From Frigoribacterium faeni (lineage in GTDB: Bacteria; Actinomycetota; Actinomycetes; Actinomycetales; Microbacteriaceae), in contig NZ_JAAOYW010000001.1 of NCBI RefSeq assembly GCF_011761235.1, positions 930,781-994,780 of the forward strand: a DNA stretch of 64,000 bases. The letters are read 5' to 3'. The notes under the pieces were generated by a model, which had not been told where the DNA came from, searched no databases, and was given only the letters and a program-made list of their open reading frames with translations. Position numbers and translations under genes: made by a program. This document shows positions 8,659-17,062 of the stretch, piece by piece; within the stretch, counting starts at the first letter, position 1; every line of letters starts with the position of its first letter.

Positions 8659-9530
8659 GCGCCCGCGTGCCGGTCGCCGCCCCCGGGGGCCGGACCGCCG
8701 CCTCCTCGACCTCGGGCCTGCGGCACGTGCTCGCCCTCGGCGCCGTCCAGGTGCGGCACGAGGTGCGGACCTACTTCCGGGCGGGGGACACGGTGTTCTT
8801 CACGTTCCTGTTCCCGGTCGTGATGCTCGCGATCTTCTCGACGGCGTTCAGCGCGTCCGGCTCGTACGGGGTCAGGGCCGACGGCTCGGCCGTCGACGCG
8901 GCGGCGTACTACCTGCCCGGCATGGTCGCGGCGGGCGTGCTGCTCTCCGGCGTGCAGGCGCTCGGCGTCGACATCGCCGTCGAGCGCTCGGACGGCACCC
9001 TCAAGCGCCTGGCGGGGACGCCGCTGCCCGTCGCCTCGTGGTTCCTCGGCAAGCTGGGGCAGGTGGTCGTGACGAGCCTGCTGCAGGTGGCGCTCCTCCT
9101 CGCGGTGGCCGGTGTGCTGTTCCGGGTGCCGCTGCCCGCCTCGGCCGCGTCGTGGGCGACGCTCGGCTGGGTGTGGCTGCTCGGCCTCGCGGGCTCGGCG
9201 ATGCTCGGGATCGCCCTGTCGCGCGTGCCGCGCACCGGGCGCAGCGCCACGGCCGTCATCGTGCCCGTCGTGCTCGTGCTGCAGTTCGTCAGCGGCGTCT
9301 ACCTGCCGTTCGCCCAGCTGCCGACGTGGCTGCAGCAGGTCGCCTCGGCGTTCCCGCTGAAGTGGCTCGCGCAGGGCATGCGCAGCGTGTTCCTGCCCGG
9401 GTCGTCGGCGGCGGCCGAGGTGGGCGGCACCTGGGACCTCGCGGGCGTGGCCCTGTGGCTCGCCGTGTGGCTCGTCGTCGGGGCGGTCGCCGCCCGGCTG
9501 ACGTTCCGGTGGGGCCGACGGGACGCCTGA
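8655..9530 (+). CDS. ABC-2 type transporter permease
   Basis: 291 aa with about six membrane segments and the ABC-2 permease pattern: YYLPGMVAAGVLLSGVQ, then ERSDGTLKRLAGTPLP, then VSGVYLPFAQLPTWLQ near the C-terminus. It forms the exporter with the preceding ATPase, to which it is coupled by a GTGA overlap. Substrate unknown. The next gene, a histidine kinase, starts 32 nt downstream. Confidence 0.9.
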   Translation: MSARVPVAAPGGRTAASSTSGLRHVLALGAVQVRHEVRTYFRAGDTVFFTFLFPVVMLAIFSTAFSASGSYGVRADGSAVDAAAYYLPGMVAAGVLLSGVQALGVDIAVERSDGTLKRLAGTPLPVASWFLGKLGQVVVTSLLQVALLLAVAGVLFRVPLPASAASWATLGWVWLLGLAGSAMLGIALSRVPRTGRSATAVIVPVVLVLQFVSGVYLPFAQLPTWLQQVASAFPLKWLAQGMRSVFLPGSSAAAEVGGTWDLAGVALWLAVWLVVGAVAARLTFRWGRRDA

Positions 9531-9562
9531 CGGCGGCCGCACGGGACGGTACGGTGACGGAC

Positions 9563-10822
9563 ATGACCGCGACGGCAGCCGAGGGCCCGCGCCCCGCCGG
9601 ACGCCCCGCCACGCTCTGGTGGGACGTCGGCGCCGGGGCGACCGTCGTGGTCCTCACGGTGCTCGCCGTCGCCTCCGGCCCGGGCTCCCCCGGCTCCCTC
9701 GGCTCCCCCGACGGGGGCCGGGGCCTCGCCCTGCTCGCCACGGGGCTCTTCGCCCTCTCGTGGCTGCTCGTCGCGCGACCGGCCGTCCGCCGCGACGACG
9801 ACCGGCTCGGCCGCGCCGAGGTCGCCGTGGTCGGCGCCTCGGCGCTCGTCGGCGGCCTCGCGGTGGCCGGCGCCCCGCAGCTCGCCGTGGTGCAGGCGTT
9901 CCTCATGCCGCTGCTCTGGACGGTGCTGCCGACCGTCCGCGCGGCGGTCGTCGCCAACGTCGTGCTCTGCCTCGCGATCTGCGCGGGCTTCGTGGCGAGC
10001 CTCGGCTGGTCGCGGGAGGCCCTCGCGACGGCCGCGACCAGCGAGGGGCTGTCGTTGGCCTTCAGCGTCGCCCTCGGGCTCTGGATCACCACCATCGCCC
10101 GCACCGGCGCCGAGCGCGGCCGCCTGCTCGACGAGCTGCGGCGCGCACAGGACGAGCTCGCCGTGCACCACCGCGAGGCCGGCACGGTGGCCGAGCGCGA
10201 GCGCCTCGCCCGCGAGATCCACGACACGGTGGCCCAGAGCCTCACCGGGCTCGTCATGCTCAGCCAGCAGGCGCGGGCGTCGCTGGCGGCCGGCGACCCG
10301 GCGGCCGGCCTCGCGCGGCTCGAGCTGATCGAGGGCTCGGCGCGCGACGCGCTCACGGACGCCCGCACGCTCGTCGCGGCCACCGCCTCCTCGGGGCTCG
10401 ACGGCGGCGACCTCGCCGACGCCCTGCGGCGCCTCGGCGGACGGTTCGCGCGCGAGAGCGGCGTCGACGTGGTCGTCGAGGTCGAGCCGGGCGTCGAGCT
10501 GCCGCGCGACCAGCAGGTCGTCGTCGTGCGGACCGCCCAGGAGGCGCTGGCCAACGTCCGCAAGCACAGCGGGTCGCGCTCGGCGCACGTCACGCTCGCC
10601 CGGGTCGACGACTCGTCCTCGCACGGCTCCCCTCGGGGCCCCGCGGTCGCCCTCGCAGTGCGCGACGAGGGGGTCGGCTTCGACGTCGCGGACGCGCGCG
10701 AGGGCTTCGGCCTCGACGGCCTCGCCGAGCGGCTGCGGCTGGCCGGCGGACGCCTCGACGTGGCCAGCGGCCCGGACGGCACGGTCGTGACCGCCGTCCT
10801 TCCCGGGGAGCCGGTCTCGTGA
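9563..10822 (+). CDS. NarL-type sensor histidine kinase
   Basis: 419 aa. The first 190 residues hold about five to six membrane helices with no large extracellular loop. The HisKA_3 dimerisation domain has its phospho-accepting His at about residue 219 (REIHDTVAQSLTG). The HATPase domain has DEGVGFD and GFGLDGLAERL. Such DesK-like intramembrane sensors often follow the ABC-2 exporter they control, as here. TACGGT 7 nt before the ATG suggests a separate leaderless promoter. Confidence 0.9.
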   Translation: MTATAAEGPRPAGRPATLWWDVGAGATVVVLTVLAVASGPGSPGSLGSPDGGRGLALLATGLFALSWLLVARPAVRRDDDRLGRAEVAVVGASALVGGLAVAGAPQLAVVQAFLMPLLWTVLPTVRAAVVANVVLCLAICAGFVASLGWSREALATAATSEGLSLAFSVALGLWITTIARTGAERGRLLDELRRAQDELAVHHREAGTVAERERLAREIHDTVAQSLTGLVMLSQQARASLAAGDPAAGLARLELIEGSARDALTDARTLVAATASSGLDGGDLADALRRLGGRFARESGVDVVVEVEPGVELPRDQQVVVVRTAQEALANVRKHSGSRSAHVTLARVDDSSSHGSPRGPAVALAVRDEGVGFDVADAREGFGLDGLAERLRLAGGRLDVASGPDGTVVTAVLPGEPVS

Positions 10823-11511
10823 CCACCCGGACGCTCGTCGTCGACGACCACCCCGTCGTCCGCCAGGGCCTCGCCGCGATGCTCGGGGCGACGGACGACT
10901 TCGAGGTGGTCGGGCAGGCGCCCGACGGCGTGGAGGCCGTGCGCCTCGCGGCCGAGCTGCGCCCCGACCTCGTGCTGATGGACCTGCGCATGCCGCGGCT
11001 CGACGGCGTCGCCGCCACGGAGGCGGTGCTGCGGGACGTCCCGACCGCACGCGTCGTCGTCCTCACGACCTACGAGTCGGACGACAGCATCCTCGGCGCG
11101 ATCGAGGCGGGCGCGAGCGGCTACCTGCTCAAGGCCGCGCCCGAGGACGAGCTCCTCGCCGGGCTCCGCTCGGTGGTCGGCGGGCAGGTCGCGCTCGCCC
11201 CGTCGATGGCCGCGCTGCTCGTCGGACGGGCACGGGGGACGACGGCCGGGGCCGCCGCGGACGACGGCGGCGGCCCGGGCGGCAGGGACGGGGCCGCCGG
11301 GCCGAGCCCGCTCAGCCCCCGGGAGACCCAGGTGCTCGCCCTCGTGGCCGAGGGCTGCTCGAACCGCGAGGTCGGGCTGCGGCTGTACGTCGGCGAGGCG
11401 ACCGTGAAGACGCACCTGCTGCACGTGTTCGAGAAGCTCGGCGTCGGCGACCGCACCCGCGCCGTGACCCTCGCGATGGAGCGCGGCTGGCTGCCGCGCG
11501 GGCGAGGCTGA
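10819..11511 (+). CDS. LuxR/NarL-type response regulator
   Basis: 230 aa. The receiver domain starts VVDDHPVVRQGLAAML, with the phospho-acceptor Asp at about residue 55 (LVLMDLRMPR) and the conserved Lys in GYLLKAAPEDEL. A Gly/Ala-rich linker joins it to a GerE-type helix-turn-helix (LSPRETQVLALVAEG, ATVKTHLLHVFEKL). It is the partner of the preceding kinase, with a GTGA overlap between the two genes. The likely target is the ABC exporter upstream. Confidence 0.95.
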   Translation: MTTRTLVVDDHPVVRQGLAAMLGATDDFEVVGQAPDGVEAVRLAAELRPDLVLMDLRMPRLDGVAATEAVLRDVPTARVVVLTTYESDDSILGAIEAGASGYLLKAAPEDELLAGLRSVVGGQVALAPSMAALLVGRARGTTAGAAADDGGGPGGRDGAAGPSPLSPRETQVLALVAEGCSNREVGLRLYVGEATVKTHLLHVFEKLGVGDRTRAVTLAMERGWLPRGRG

Positions 11512-11538
11512 CGGGTCGGCCCGGCTCCGACGGCGGGC

Positions 11539-11557
11539 CCGACCCGGCTCGGGTCGG
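11539..11557. terminator. Bidirectional terminator between the response regulator and murB
   Basis: Seven-bp perfect stem (CCGACCC/GGGTCGG) with a 5-nt loop, within a 110-nt gap of GGCTCGGC-like repeats between convergent genes. Confidence 0.5.
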
Positions 11558-11621
11558 ACCGGATCAGCTCGGCTCGGCCCGGCTCTGGGTGCTCGCTGCA
11601 GGGCTCGCCCCGGGGGCTCGC

Positions 11622-12713
11622 CTAGAGGTCGAGCCCCAGCAGCACGGGCTCGGGCCGCAGCAGCACGCCGAACTCGGCGGAGACCCGCTGCTGCACGAAG
11701 CGGGCGAGCTCGACGACGTCGGAGGCGGAGGCGCCGCCCCGGTTCGTCAGGGCGAGCGTGTGCTTGGTCGACACCGACGCCCCCGAGCCCGGCAGCCGGA
11801 ACCCGCGCGAGACGCCGGCGTGCTCGATCAGCCAGGCGGCGCTGAGCTTGACCGCGCCGCTCGTGGCGGGGGGCGGCGGGGCGGGCTCCTCGCCGAGCGG
11901 GACGACCCGTGCCTCGGGCTCGGGGTCGACCTGCCAGCGCGGCGCGTCGGCGGGCAGCACCGAGGCCGCCTGACGGGAGACGACGGGGTTGGTGAAGAAC
12001 GACCCGCTCGACCAGGTGTCGTGGTCGTCGGCGTCGAGCACCATCCCCTTGGAGGCGCGGAGCGCGAGCACGCTCGACCGCACGTCGGCGACCGAGACGC
12101 GCGCCCCGAGGTCGACGGCCAGCGCGCCGGCCAGCTGCGGGTAGGCGACCTGCTCGCTCGCGCCTCCCTCGTCGCGGAGCGCGAACTCGACGGCGGTCAC
12201 CACGCCCTGGCGGCCCTGCTTGAAGACGCTCGTGCGGTAGCCGAGGCCGAGGTTCGCGGCCGGCACCCGGACGAACTCGCCCGTCTCGGCGTCGACGAAG
12301 TCGACGGAGACGACGGTCGAGGCGACCTCCTGCCCGTAGGCGCCGATGTTCTGGATCGGCGACGCGCCGGTCGAGCCCGGGATGCCGCTGAGCGCCTCGA
12401 GGCCGGACCACCCCTCGTCGACGGTGCGGGCGACGAGGTCGTCCCAGGGCTCGCCGGCGGCGACCCGCAGGCGCACGCGACCGTCGACGTCGTCGAGGCG
12501 CTCGACGCCGCGGGTGCGGACGTGCACGACGGTGCCGTCGAACGGCTCGTCGGAGGCGACCGTGTTCGACCCGCCGCCGAGCACGAACCACGGCTCGTCG
12601 TCGGCCCAGACGGCCCGCACGGCCTCGATCAGCTCGTCGGTCTCGTCGGCGACGACGAGGCGCGCCGGCTCGGCGCCGACCCTCGTCGTCGTCAGCTCGG
12701 AGAAGGCGGTCAC
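11622..12713 (-). CDS. murB: UDP-N-acetylmuramate dehydrogenase
   Basis: 363 aa. FAD-binding motifs LGGGSNTVASD and GIPGSTGASPIQNIGAYGQE, the catalytic-serine region SGSFFTNPVV, and the C-terminal SAAWLIEHAG and KHTLALTNRGGAS mark MurB. It reduces UDP-GlcNAc-enolpyruvate with NADPH to UDP-MurNAc for peptidoglycan. A proline-rich insert near residue 260 is unusual but in frame. GTG start overlaps the stop of the upstream MaoC gene, so translation is coupled. Linkage of murB with the two MaoC genes is seen in other actinobacteria. Confidence 0.96.
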   Translation of the reverse strand: MTAFSELTTTRVGAEPARLVVADETDELIEAVRAVWADDEPWFVLGGGSNTVASDEPFDGTVVHVRTRGVERLDDVDGRVRLRVAAGEPWDDLVARTVDEGWSGLEALSGIPGSTGASPIQNIGAYGQEVASTVVSVDFVDAETGEFVRVPAANLGLGYRTSVFKQGRQGVVTAVEFALRDEGGASEQVAYPQLAGALAVDLGARVSVADVRSSVLALRASKGMVLDADDHDTWSSGSFFTNPVVSRQAASVLPADAPRWQVDPEPEARVVPLGEEPAPPPPATSGAVKLSAAWLIEHAGVSRGFRLPGSGASVSTKHTLALTNRGGASASDVVELARFVQQRVSAEFGVLLRPEPVLLGLDL

Positions 12714-13141
12714 GCCAGGGTCACCACGACCTGGGCCTTGCCGAGCACGGTCTTGTCGTCGACGGCCACCGTGAGGTCGACCCGGACGGTGCCGGCCTCG
12801 TCGTCGAGGGCCGCGACCTTGGCCGTGACGACGATCTCGGCGCCGTCGACCGGGTGCACCACGACCGGGCGCGTGAAGCGCACCTGGTAGTCGGAGACCC
12901 AGCCGATGACGCCTGCGTCGTCGCCCGAGCCGTCGAGCCACTCGACGACCGGCTGCACGGCGGTGCCCATGGTGAGCATGCCGTGCGCGAGCACGCCGGG
13001 CAGCCCGACCGACTCGGCCACGTCGTCGCGGTAGTGGATGGGGTTGAAGTCGCCCGAGGCGCCCGCGTAGCGCACGAGCGAGTCGCGGGTGAGCGGGTAC
13101 GTCTTCTGGGCGACCACCTGGCCGAGCTCGAGGGCGCTCAC
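12710..13141 (-). CDS. MaoC family (R)-hydratase subunit, HadB-like
   Basis: 143 aa hot-dog fold. It carries the hydratase-2 motif YAGASGDFNPIHYRDDVA, with catalytic Asp and His, followed by GVLAHGMLTMG. With the adjacent MaoC N-terminal-domain protein it resembles the HadAB/HadBC dehydratases of actinobacterial type II fatty-acid synthesis. The GTG start overlaps the upstream gene's stop by 4 nt and its own stop overlaps murB by 4 nt. Confidence 0.88.
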   Translation of the reverse strand: MSALELGQVVAQKTYPLTRDSLVRYAGASGDFNPIHYRDDVAESVGLPGVLAHGMLTMGTAVQPVVEWLDGSGDDAGVIGWVSDYQVRFTRPVVVHPVDGAEIVVTAKVAALDDEAGTVRVDLTVAVDDKTVLGKAQVVVTLA

Positions 13142-13587
13142 GCGTCGTCCCCCCGCACCACGAGGGTCGACACGGCGGTGACGACGTGCGCCCCCGTCTG
13201 GTCGACCATGTCGGAGGAGGCGGTCACCATCGAGTTGCCGCCCAGCGCCTTGACGGCGGTGACGGTGAGCGTGGCGGTGAGCTCGTCGCCCGCGACGACG
13301 GGGCGGCTGTATCGGAAGCGCTGCTCGCCGTGCACGACGCGCGAGAAGTCGATGCCCGCGTCGGGCTCGGCGAGGAGCTGCGCGAGGGTCGCCTCCTGCA
13401 CCACGACCGGGAACGTCGGGGGCGCGACGACGTCGGCGTGGCCCGCGGCGCGCGCGGCCTCGGGGTCGAGCGACAGCGCGCTGGTCGAGCCGGTGGCGCG
13501 GGCGAACTCGCGCACCTTCTCGCGGCCGACGAGGTAGGCGGGGGCCGGCGGGAGGACCCGCCCTTGCAGATCGGGGTTCACTGGCAC
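13138..13587 (-). CDS. FAS1-like/MaoC N-terminal hot-dog dehydratase subunit, HadA-like
   Basis: 149 aa. It opens VNPDLQGRVLPPAPAYLVGREKVREFA, the start of MaoC_dehydrat_N proteins, and contains the fold's FPVVVQEATLAQLL and HGEQRFRYSRPVVAGD segments. It lacks the catalytic Asp/His pair and so would be the partner of the HadB-like subunit downstream. TAGACT 7 nt before the GTG at 13587 supports this start. It is first in a three-gene operon with HadB-like and murB. Confidence 0.85.
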   Translation of the reverse strand: MPVNPDLQGRVLPPAPAYLVGREKVREFARATGSTSALSLDPEAARAAGHADVVAPPTFPVVVQEATLAQLLAEPDAGIDFSRVVHGEQRFRYSRPVVAGDELTATLTVTAVKALGGNSMVTASSDMVDQTGAHVVTAVSTLVVRGDDA

Positions 13588-13651
13588 GGCGTCGAGTCTA
13601 GCCACGCCGTCGCTGCGTGCCGATGTCGGGGGCGCGGCGTACGTTCTCCCC

Positions 13652-13966
13652 ATGAGCGACTCGAACATCGACCCTGACATCACGCCCGTCGACCCCGCAG
13701 CACCCGAGGGCGGCGGGGCCCCGGCCTCCGGCGCCGACGCCGGCTCCGGCGAGACCCTGGGCGGCGAGCGCCCCGACCCCTCGAACACCGCCTCGAAAGA
13801 CCCCGAGCAGTGGGTCACCGGTGACGAGCCCATGACCGGCCCGCAGAAGAGCTACCTCGACACCCTGGCCCGCGAGGCCGGCGAAGAGCTGCCCGCCGAC
13901 CTCAACAAGGCCCAGGCGAGCGAGCACATCGACCGCCTGCAGGCCAAGACCGGTCGCGGCCAGTAG
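13652..13966 (+). CDS. DUF3072 domain protein
   Basis: 104 aa, highly acidic. The first half is a disordered Pro/Gly/Ala/Ser stretch. The C-terminal 45 residues are the DUF3072 core: MTGPQKSYLDTLAREAGEEL, then NKAQASEHIDRLQ. This helical module is found in small actinobacterial proteins of unknown function. TACGTT 6 nt before the ATG suggests a leaderless transcript. Confidence 0.85.
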   Translation: MSDSNIDPDITPVDPAAPEGGGAPASGADAGSGETLGGERPDPSNTASKDPEQWVTGDEPMTGPQKSYLDTLAREAGEELPADLNKAQASEHIDRLQAKTGRGQ

Positions 13967-13979
13967 CCGAGCCCGCTCC

Positions 13980-14924
13980 GTGGTCGTCCCGCCCCGAGGG
14001 CTCGTGCCCCCGGGGCGTGGGCGGCCTCAGCCCGTCCCTCCCCCCGCATCGGTGCCCGGCACCGTGAGGGGGCCCCTCCCCGTCGTCGCCGCCCTGGCCC
14101 GCTCGACGCACCCGGGCCCGACCGTCGCCGTCACCGTGTTGTCCGTCGTGCTCGCCGCCGCCGTGGGCCTCGGCCCGGGCCGCACCGTCGTGCTCGCCCT
14201 CGCGGTGCTCGCCGGCCAGATCTCGATCGGCTTGTCGAACGACCTGGTCGACGCCGGCCGTGACCGCCAGGTGGGCCGCACCGACAAGCCCCTGGCCCTC
14301 GGCCTCGTCTCTCCGACGACGGCCGCCGTGACCACGGGCGTCGTCTCCGTCGTGGCCGTCGGCCTCACGTTCGCCCTCGGCCCCGCGGCCGGCCTCGCGC
14401 ACCTCGTCTTCCTCGTCTCCGGCTGGGCCTACAACCTCGGCCTCAAGCGCACGGCGTGGTCCGCCGTGCCGTTCCTCGTGGGGTTCGGCGCCCTGCCGGC
14501 GGTGGTCACCCTGGCCTCCGCTCCCCCGGCCCCGCCCGCGGCGTGGGCGCTCGTGGTCGGCGCCGCGTTCGGCGTGGCCGTCCACTTCACCAACGTGCTG
14601 CCCGACCTCGACGACGACGCCCGGACGGGCGTCGTCGGCCTGCCGCACCGGTTGGGGCGCCTCCGCGCCGGCCTGGCGGCCTTCGCCGCCCTCGGGGTCG
14701 CCGCCGTCGTCACGGCCGCGGGGCTGCTGCTCGACGACTCGCTCTCGGTGCTGCGCACGGGGCTCGGCCTCGGCGGGGCGACGGCGACGCTCGGCCTCTC
14801 CGTCGCCGGTGCGGTCGTCGTGCTCCGGGGCGGAGCGACACGGGGGCTGTTCCGTCTCGTCATCGCCGCGGCACTCGTGCTCGTCGCGTCGCTCGCGCTC
14901 GCCGGCACGGCGCTCGTCGCCTGA
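13980..14924 (+). CDS. UbiA family prenyltransferase
   Basis: Up to 314 aa with about nine membrane helices. The two Mg-diphosphate motifs are present: NDLVDAGRDRQVGRTDKPL at about residue 85 and DLDDDARTGVVGL at about 215. It transfers an isoprenoid chain to an aromatic or other acceptor at the membrane. It is not the menaquinone enzyme, since menA lies at 36715-37668. It faces a convergent type III PKS operon, so its acceptor could be a polyketide phenol or quinone; that link is inference. The first 28 residues are Pro-rich and doubtful; GTG at 14052 or 14064 may be the true start. Confidence 0.85.
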   Translation: MVVPPRGLVPPGRGRPQPVPPPASVPGTVRGPLPVVAALARSTHPGPTVAVTVLSVVLAAAVGLGPGRTVVLALAVLAGQISIGLSNDLVDAGRDRQVGRTDKPLALGLVSPTTAAVTTGVVSVVAVGLTFALGPAAGLAHLVFLVSGWAYNLGLKRTAWSAVPFLVGFGALPAVVTLASAPPAPPAAWALVVGAAFGVAVHFTNVLPDLDDDARTGVVGLPHRLGRLRAGLAAFAALGVAAVVTAAGLLLDDSLSVLRTGLGLGGATATLGLSVAGAVVVLRGGATRGLFRLVIAAALVLVASLALAGTALVA

Positions 14925-14944
14925 GCCGGCCGAACCGGCCGGCT
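14924..14944. terminator. Terminator between UbiA and the FAD monooxygenase
   Basis: Perfect 8-bp inverted repeat AGCCGGCC/GGCCGGCT around GAACC, overlapping the last base of the UbiA stop codon. The remaining 145 nt to the convergent gene holds no feature I can name. Confidence 0.6.
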
Positions 14945-15090
14945 GGGTCGGGTCGACTGGCCCGAGCGGTCCGCCCGGCCTGCCTGGCCCGGCCGCGTCG
15001 CGCCAGCCGGGTCGGCCTCTGACGGAGTCGATCTGACCTACCAGCCTCAGCACGTGCCGGACAGACCCTGCCGCACCACGTCGGAGCGGC

Positions 15091-16263
15091 TCAGACCCAC
15101 CGCATCGCGTACACGGATCCGAGCAGGTGGCGGGTGGGCAGGCGCAGCGCCGCCGAGAGGCCGGCCCGCCGCGCGGCCAGCGCGACGGCGCCGACCGGGC
15201 GCCCGAGCGCCATGTTGATCTCCGCCTGCCGGGCCGAGCGGACCGCCGACCGGCGTCGCGCCTCCTCGTACGGCCGGAACGTCGTCGGGTCCAGGCGGCG
15301 GCCTCCCGCCGACCTCAGCGCCCGTGCCACGACGGGCGCCAGGGCCGCGGCGTCGAGCCAGCCGAGGTTCATGCCCTGGCCGCCGATCGGGCTGATCTCG
15401 TGGGCGGCGTCGCCGATGAGCACCACGCGGCCGGCGACCGTGCGGCCGGCGAGTCGCCGCTGCACCCCGAACGCGCTCGTCATCGACGCGGTGCCGGGGT
15501 CGACCTCGACGCCGGTGCGCTCGGCGACGAGACGGGCGACGAGACCGGCGTCGGGATCGCCGCCGCGGGCGTCGACGGCGGCGTCCTCGCCGAGCAGCAC
15601 GACGAAGCGCCGCACGCCGCCCGGCAGCGGGAACGACTCGACCACGCCCCGTCGCTCGAGGTGCACCACCGCGTCCGCGCCGTGCCGCGAGTCGTCGGCG
15701 ACGTCGCACATGACGTAGCGGTCGGGGTAGCGGCGCAGGGGCGCGTCGATGCCGAGCGCGTCGCGCACGGGACTGCGGGCGCCGTCGGCCGCGAGCACGA
15801 AGCGCGCCGCCGCCTCCACCGGGCCGCCGGGGCCCTCGCCGCGGAGCAGGACGCGCTCGGGCTCCTGCTCCAGCTCGACGAGGGCGGTGCCGCGACGCAG
15901 CGCCCCGGGGGCCAGCGTCTCGAGCCGGCCCCGCAGCAGGCGCTCCGTGCGGTGCTGGGGCAGGGCCGCGACGAACGGCCAGCGGCGGTGCACCCGGTCG
16001 AAGCTCACCGACCCGAGGGTGCGTCCGCCGCTGCGGGCGACGCCCCGTCGCACCCGGACGGCCTCGGCCACGAGCTCGTCGGCGACGTCGACCTCGTCGA
16101 GCACGTCGAGGGAGGGCGCGTGCACGCCGATGGCTCGCGAGAGGGCGGGCTCGTCCGTGCGGCGCTCCCACACCGCCACGTCGAGCCCGCGCCGGGCGAG
16201 CAGGGCGGCGGCGAGCACGCCGACCGATCCCCCGCCGACGACGACCACGTCGTGGGTGATCAC
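15091..16263 (-). CDS. FAD-dependent aromatic monooxygenase (SrsC-like)
   Basis: 390 aa of the PHBH/UbiH type. The dinucleotide-binding motif VVVGGGSVGVLAAALLARRG is at the N-terminus, a DG-like FLAADGARSPVRDALG follows at mid-protein, and the second FAD motif is GRVVLIGDAAHEISPIGGQG. These enzymes hydroxylate phenols. As the third gene of a PKS-methyltransferase-monooxygenase operon it corresponds to SrsC of S. griseus, which oxidises alkylresorcinols toward quinones. GTG start, 4-nt overlap with the methyltransferase stop. Confidence 0.88.
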   Translation of the reverse strand: MITHDVVVVGGGSVGVLAAALLARRGLDVAVWERRTDEPALSRAIGVHAPSLDVLDEVDVADELVAEAVRVRRGVARSGGRTLGSVSFDRVHRRWPFVAALPQHRTERLLRGRLETLAPGALRRGTALVELEQEPERVLLRGEGPGGPVEAAARFVLAADGARSPVRDALGIDAPLRRYPDRYVMCDVADDSRHGADAVVHLERRGVVESFPLPGGVRRFVVLLGEDAAVDARGGDPDAGLVARLVAERTGVEVDPGTASMTSAFGVQRRLAGRTVAGRVVLIGDAAHEISPIGGQGMNLGWLDAAALAPVVARALRSAGGRRLDPTTFRPYEEARRRSAVRSARQAEINMALGRPVGAVALAARRAGLSAALRLPTRHLLGSVYAMRWV

Positions 16264-17060
16264 GGGCGCGTCCTGCCCGGGCCGGCGGCGTCGCCGTCGA
16301 CCCGCCCGGCGCCGTCCGCCCCCGGCGCAGCGCGGTCGAGCAGCGCCCACACGCGGAACGGCGGCCGACGGAGCGCTGCCCAGCCCTCGGGCAGCTCGCG
16401 CCGCAGCTCGGCGTCGGTCCAGCTGCGGCGGATCGACCTCAGCCCGTCGACCCGGACGAAGGAGGTGCCGGCCAGGGGCAGCGTGCCGACCCAGTACCCG
16501 GCGTAGGCCGCGGGCGACCGACGGATGTCGCTGTGCAGCACGAGGCGCCCGGCGAGCGCCGCGCTGTCGGCGAGCACGCCGGCGCGGGCGTCGTCGTCGA
16601 GGTGGTGCAGCACGTGGTTCGAGACGACGACGTCGAACCGCTCGCCGGCCGCTACGAGGTCGCCGCTCGAGGCGCACCGGTACCGGACGCCGTCGTCGGG
16701 CCGGGCCCGGGCGAAGTCGTGGGCGCGTCGGTCGGGGTCGACCGCGGTGACGGTCAGCTGCACGCCGTCACGGCGCGCCCAGCGCGCGAGCGACCGCGCG
16801 AGGTCGCCGCCGCCCGACCCCAGGTCGAGCAGGGTCGTGGGCTCGTCGGCCGAGAGCAGCGGCCGGATGCGCTCCCGCCAGGCCCGCCGCCAGCCGGCCA
16901 CGAGGCCGTTCACGACGGGGAACACGGCGTAGGTGCGACGCAGCAGGCCCAGGTCGCACCCGGGGTCGTCCATCAGCTCGCGCAGCTCGACGGCGCGGCG
17001 GCGCACGTCGACCAACGGCCCGCGCGGGTCGGGCGAGGCGCTCGTCGCCGTCCCGGACAC
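16260..17060 (-). CDS. Class I SAM-dependent methyltransferase (SrsB-like)
   Basis: 266 aa. The SAM-binding motif I LLDLGSGGGDLARSLARW and the post-motif VVVSNHVLHHLDDDARAG are clear. The acceptor is not readable, but the position between a type III PKS and a flavin monooxygenase parallels SrsB, which methylates alkylresorcinol. GTG start 2 nt beyond the PKS stop; the stop overlaps the monooxygenase start by 4 nt, so the three genes form one operon. Confidence 0.86.
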   Translation of the reverse strand: MSGTATSASPDPRGPLVDVRRRAVELRELMDDPGCDLGLLRRTYAVFPVVNGLVAGWRRAWRERIRPLLSADEPTTLLDLGSGGGDLARSLARWARRDGVQLTVTAVDPDRRAHDFARARPDDGVRYRCASSGDLVAAGERFDVVVSNHVLHHLDDDARAGVLADSAALAGRLVLHSDIRRSPAAYAGYWVGTLPLAGTSFVRVDGLRSIRRSWTDAELRRELPEGWAALRRPPFRVWALLDRAAPGADGAGRVDGDAAGPGRTRP

Positions 17061-17062
17061 GG

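Noticed and set aside
9289-12591. Minus-strand open frame of about 1100 codons across the two-component genes
   Set aside because: Arg/Ala/Pro-rich translation with no motif; the kinase, response regulator and murB explain the region.
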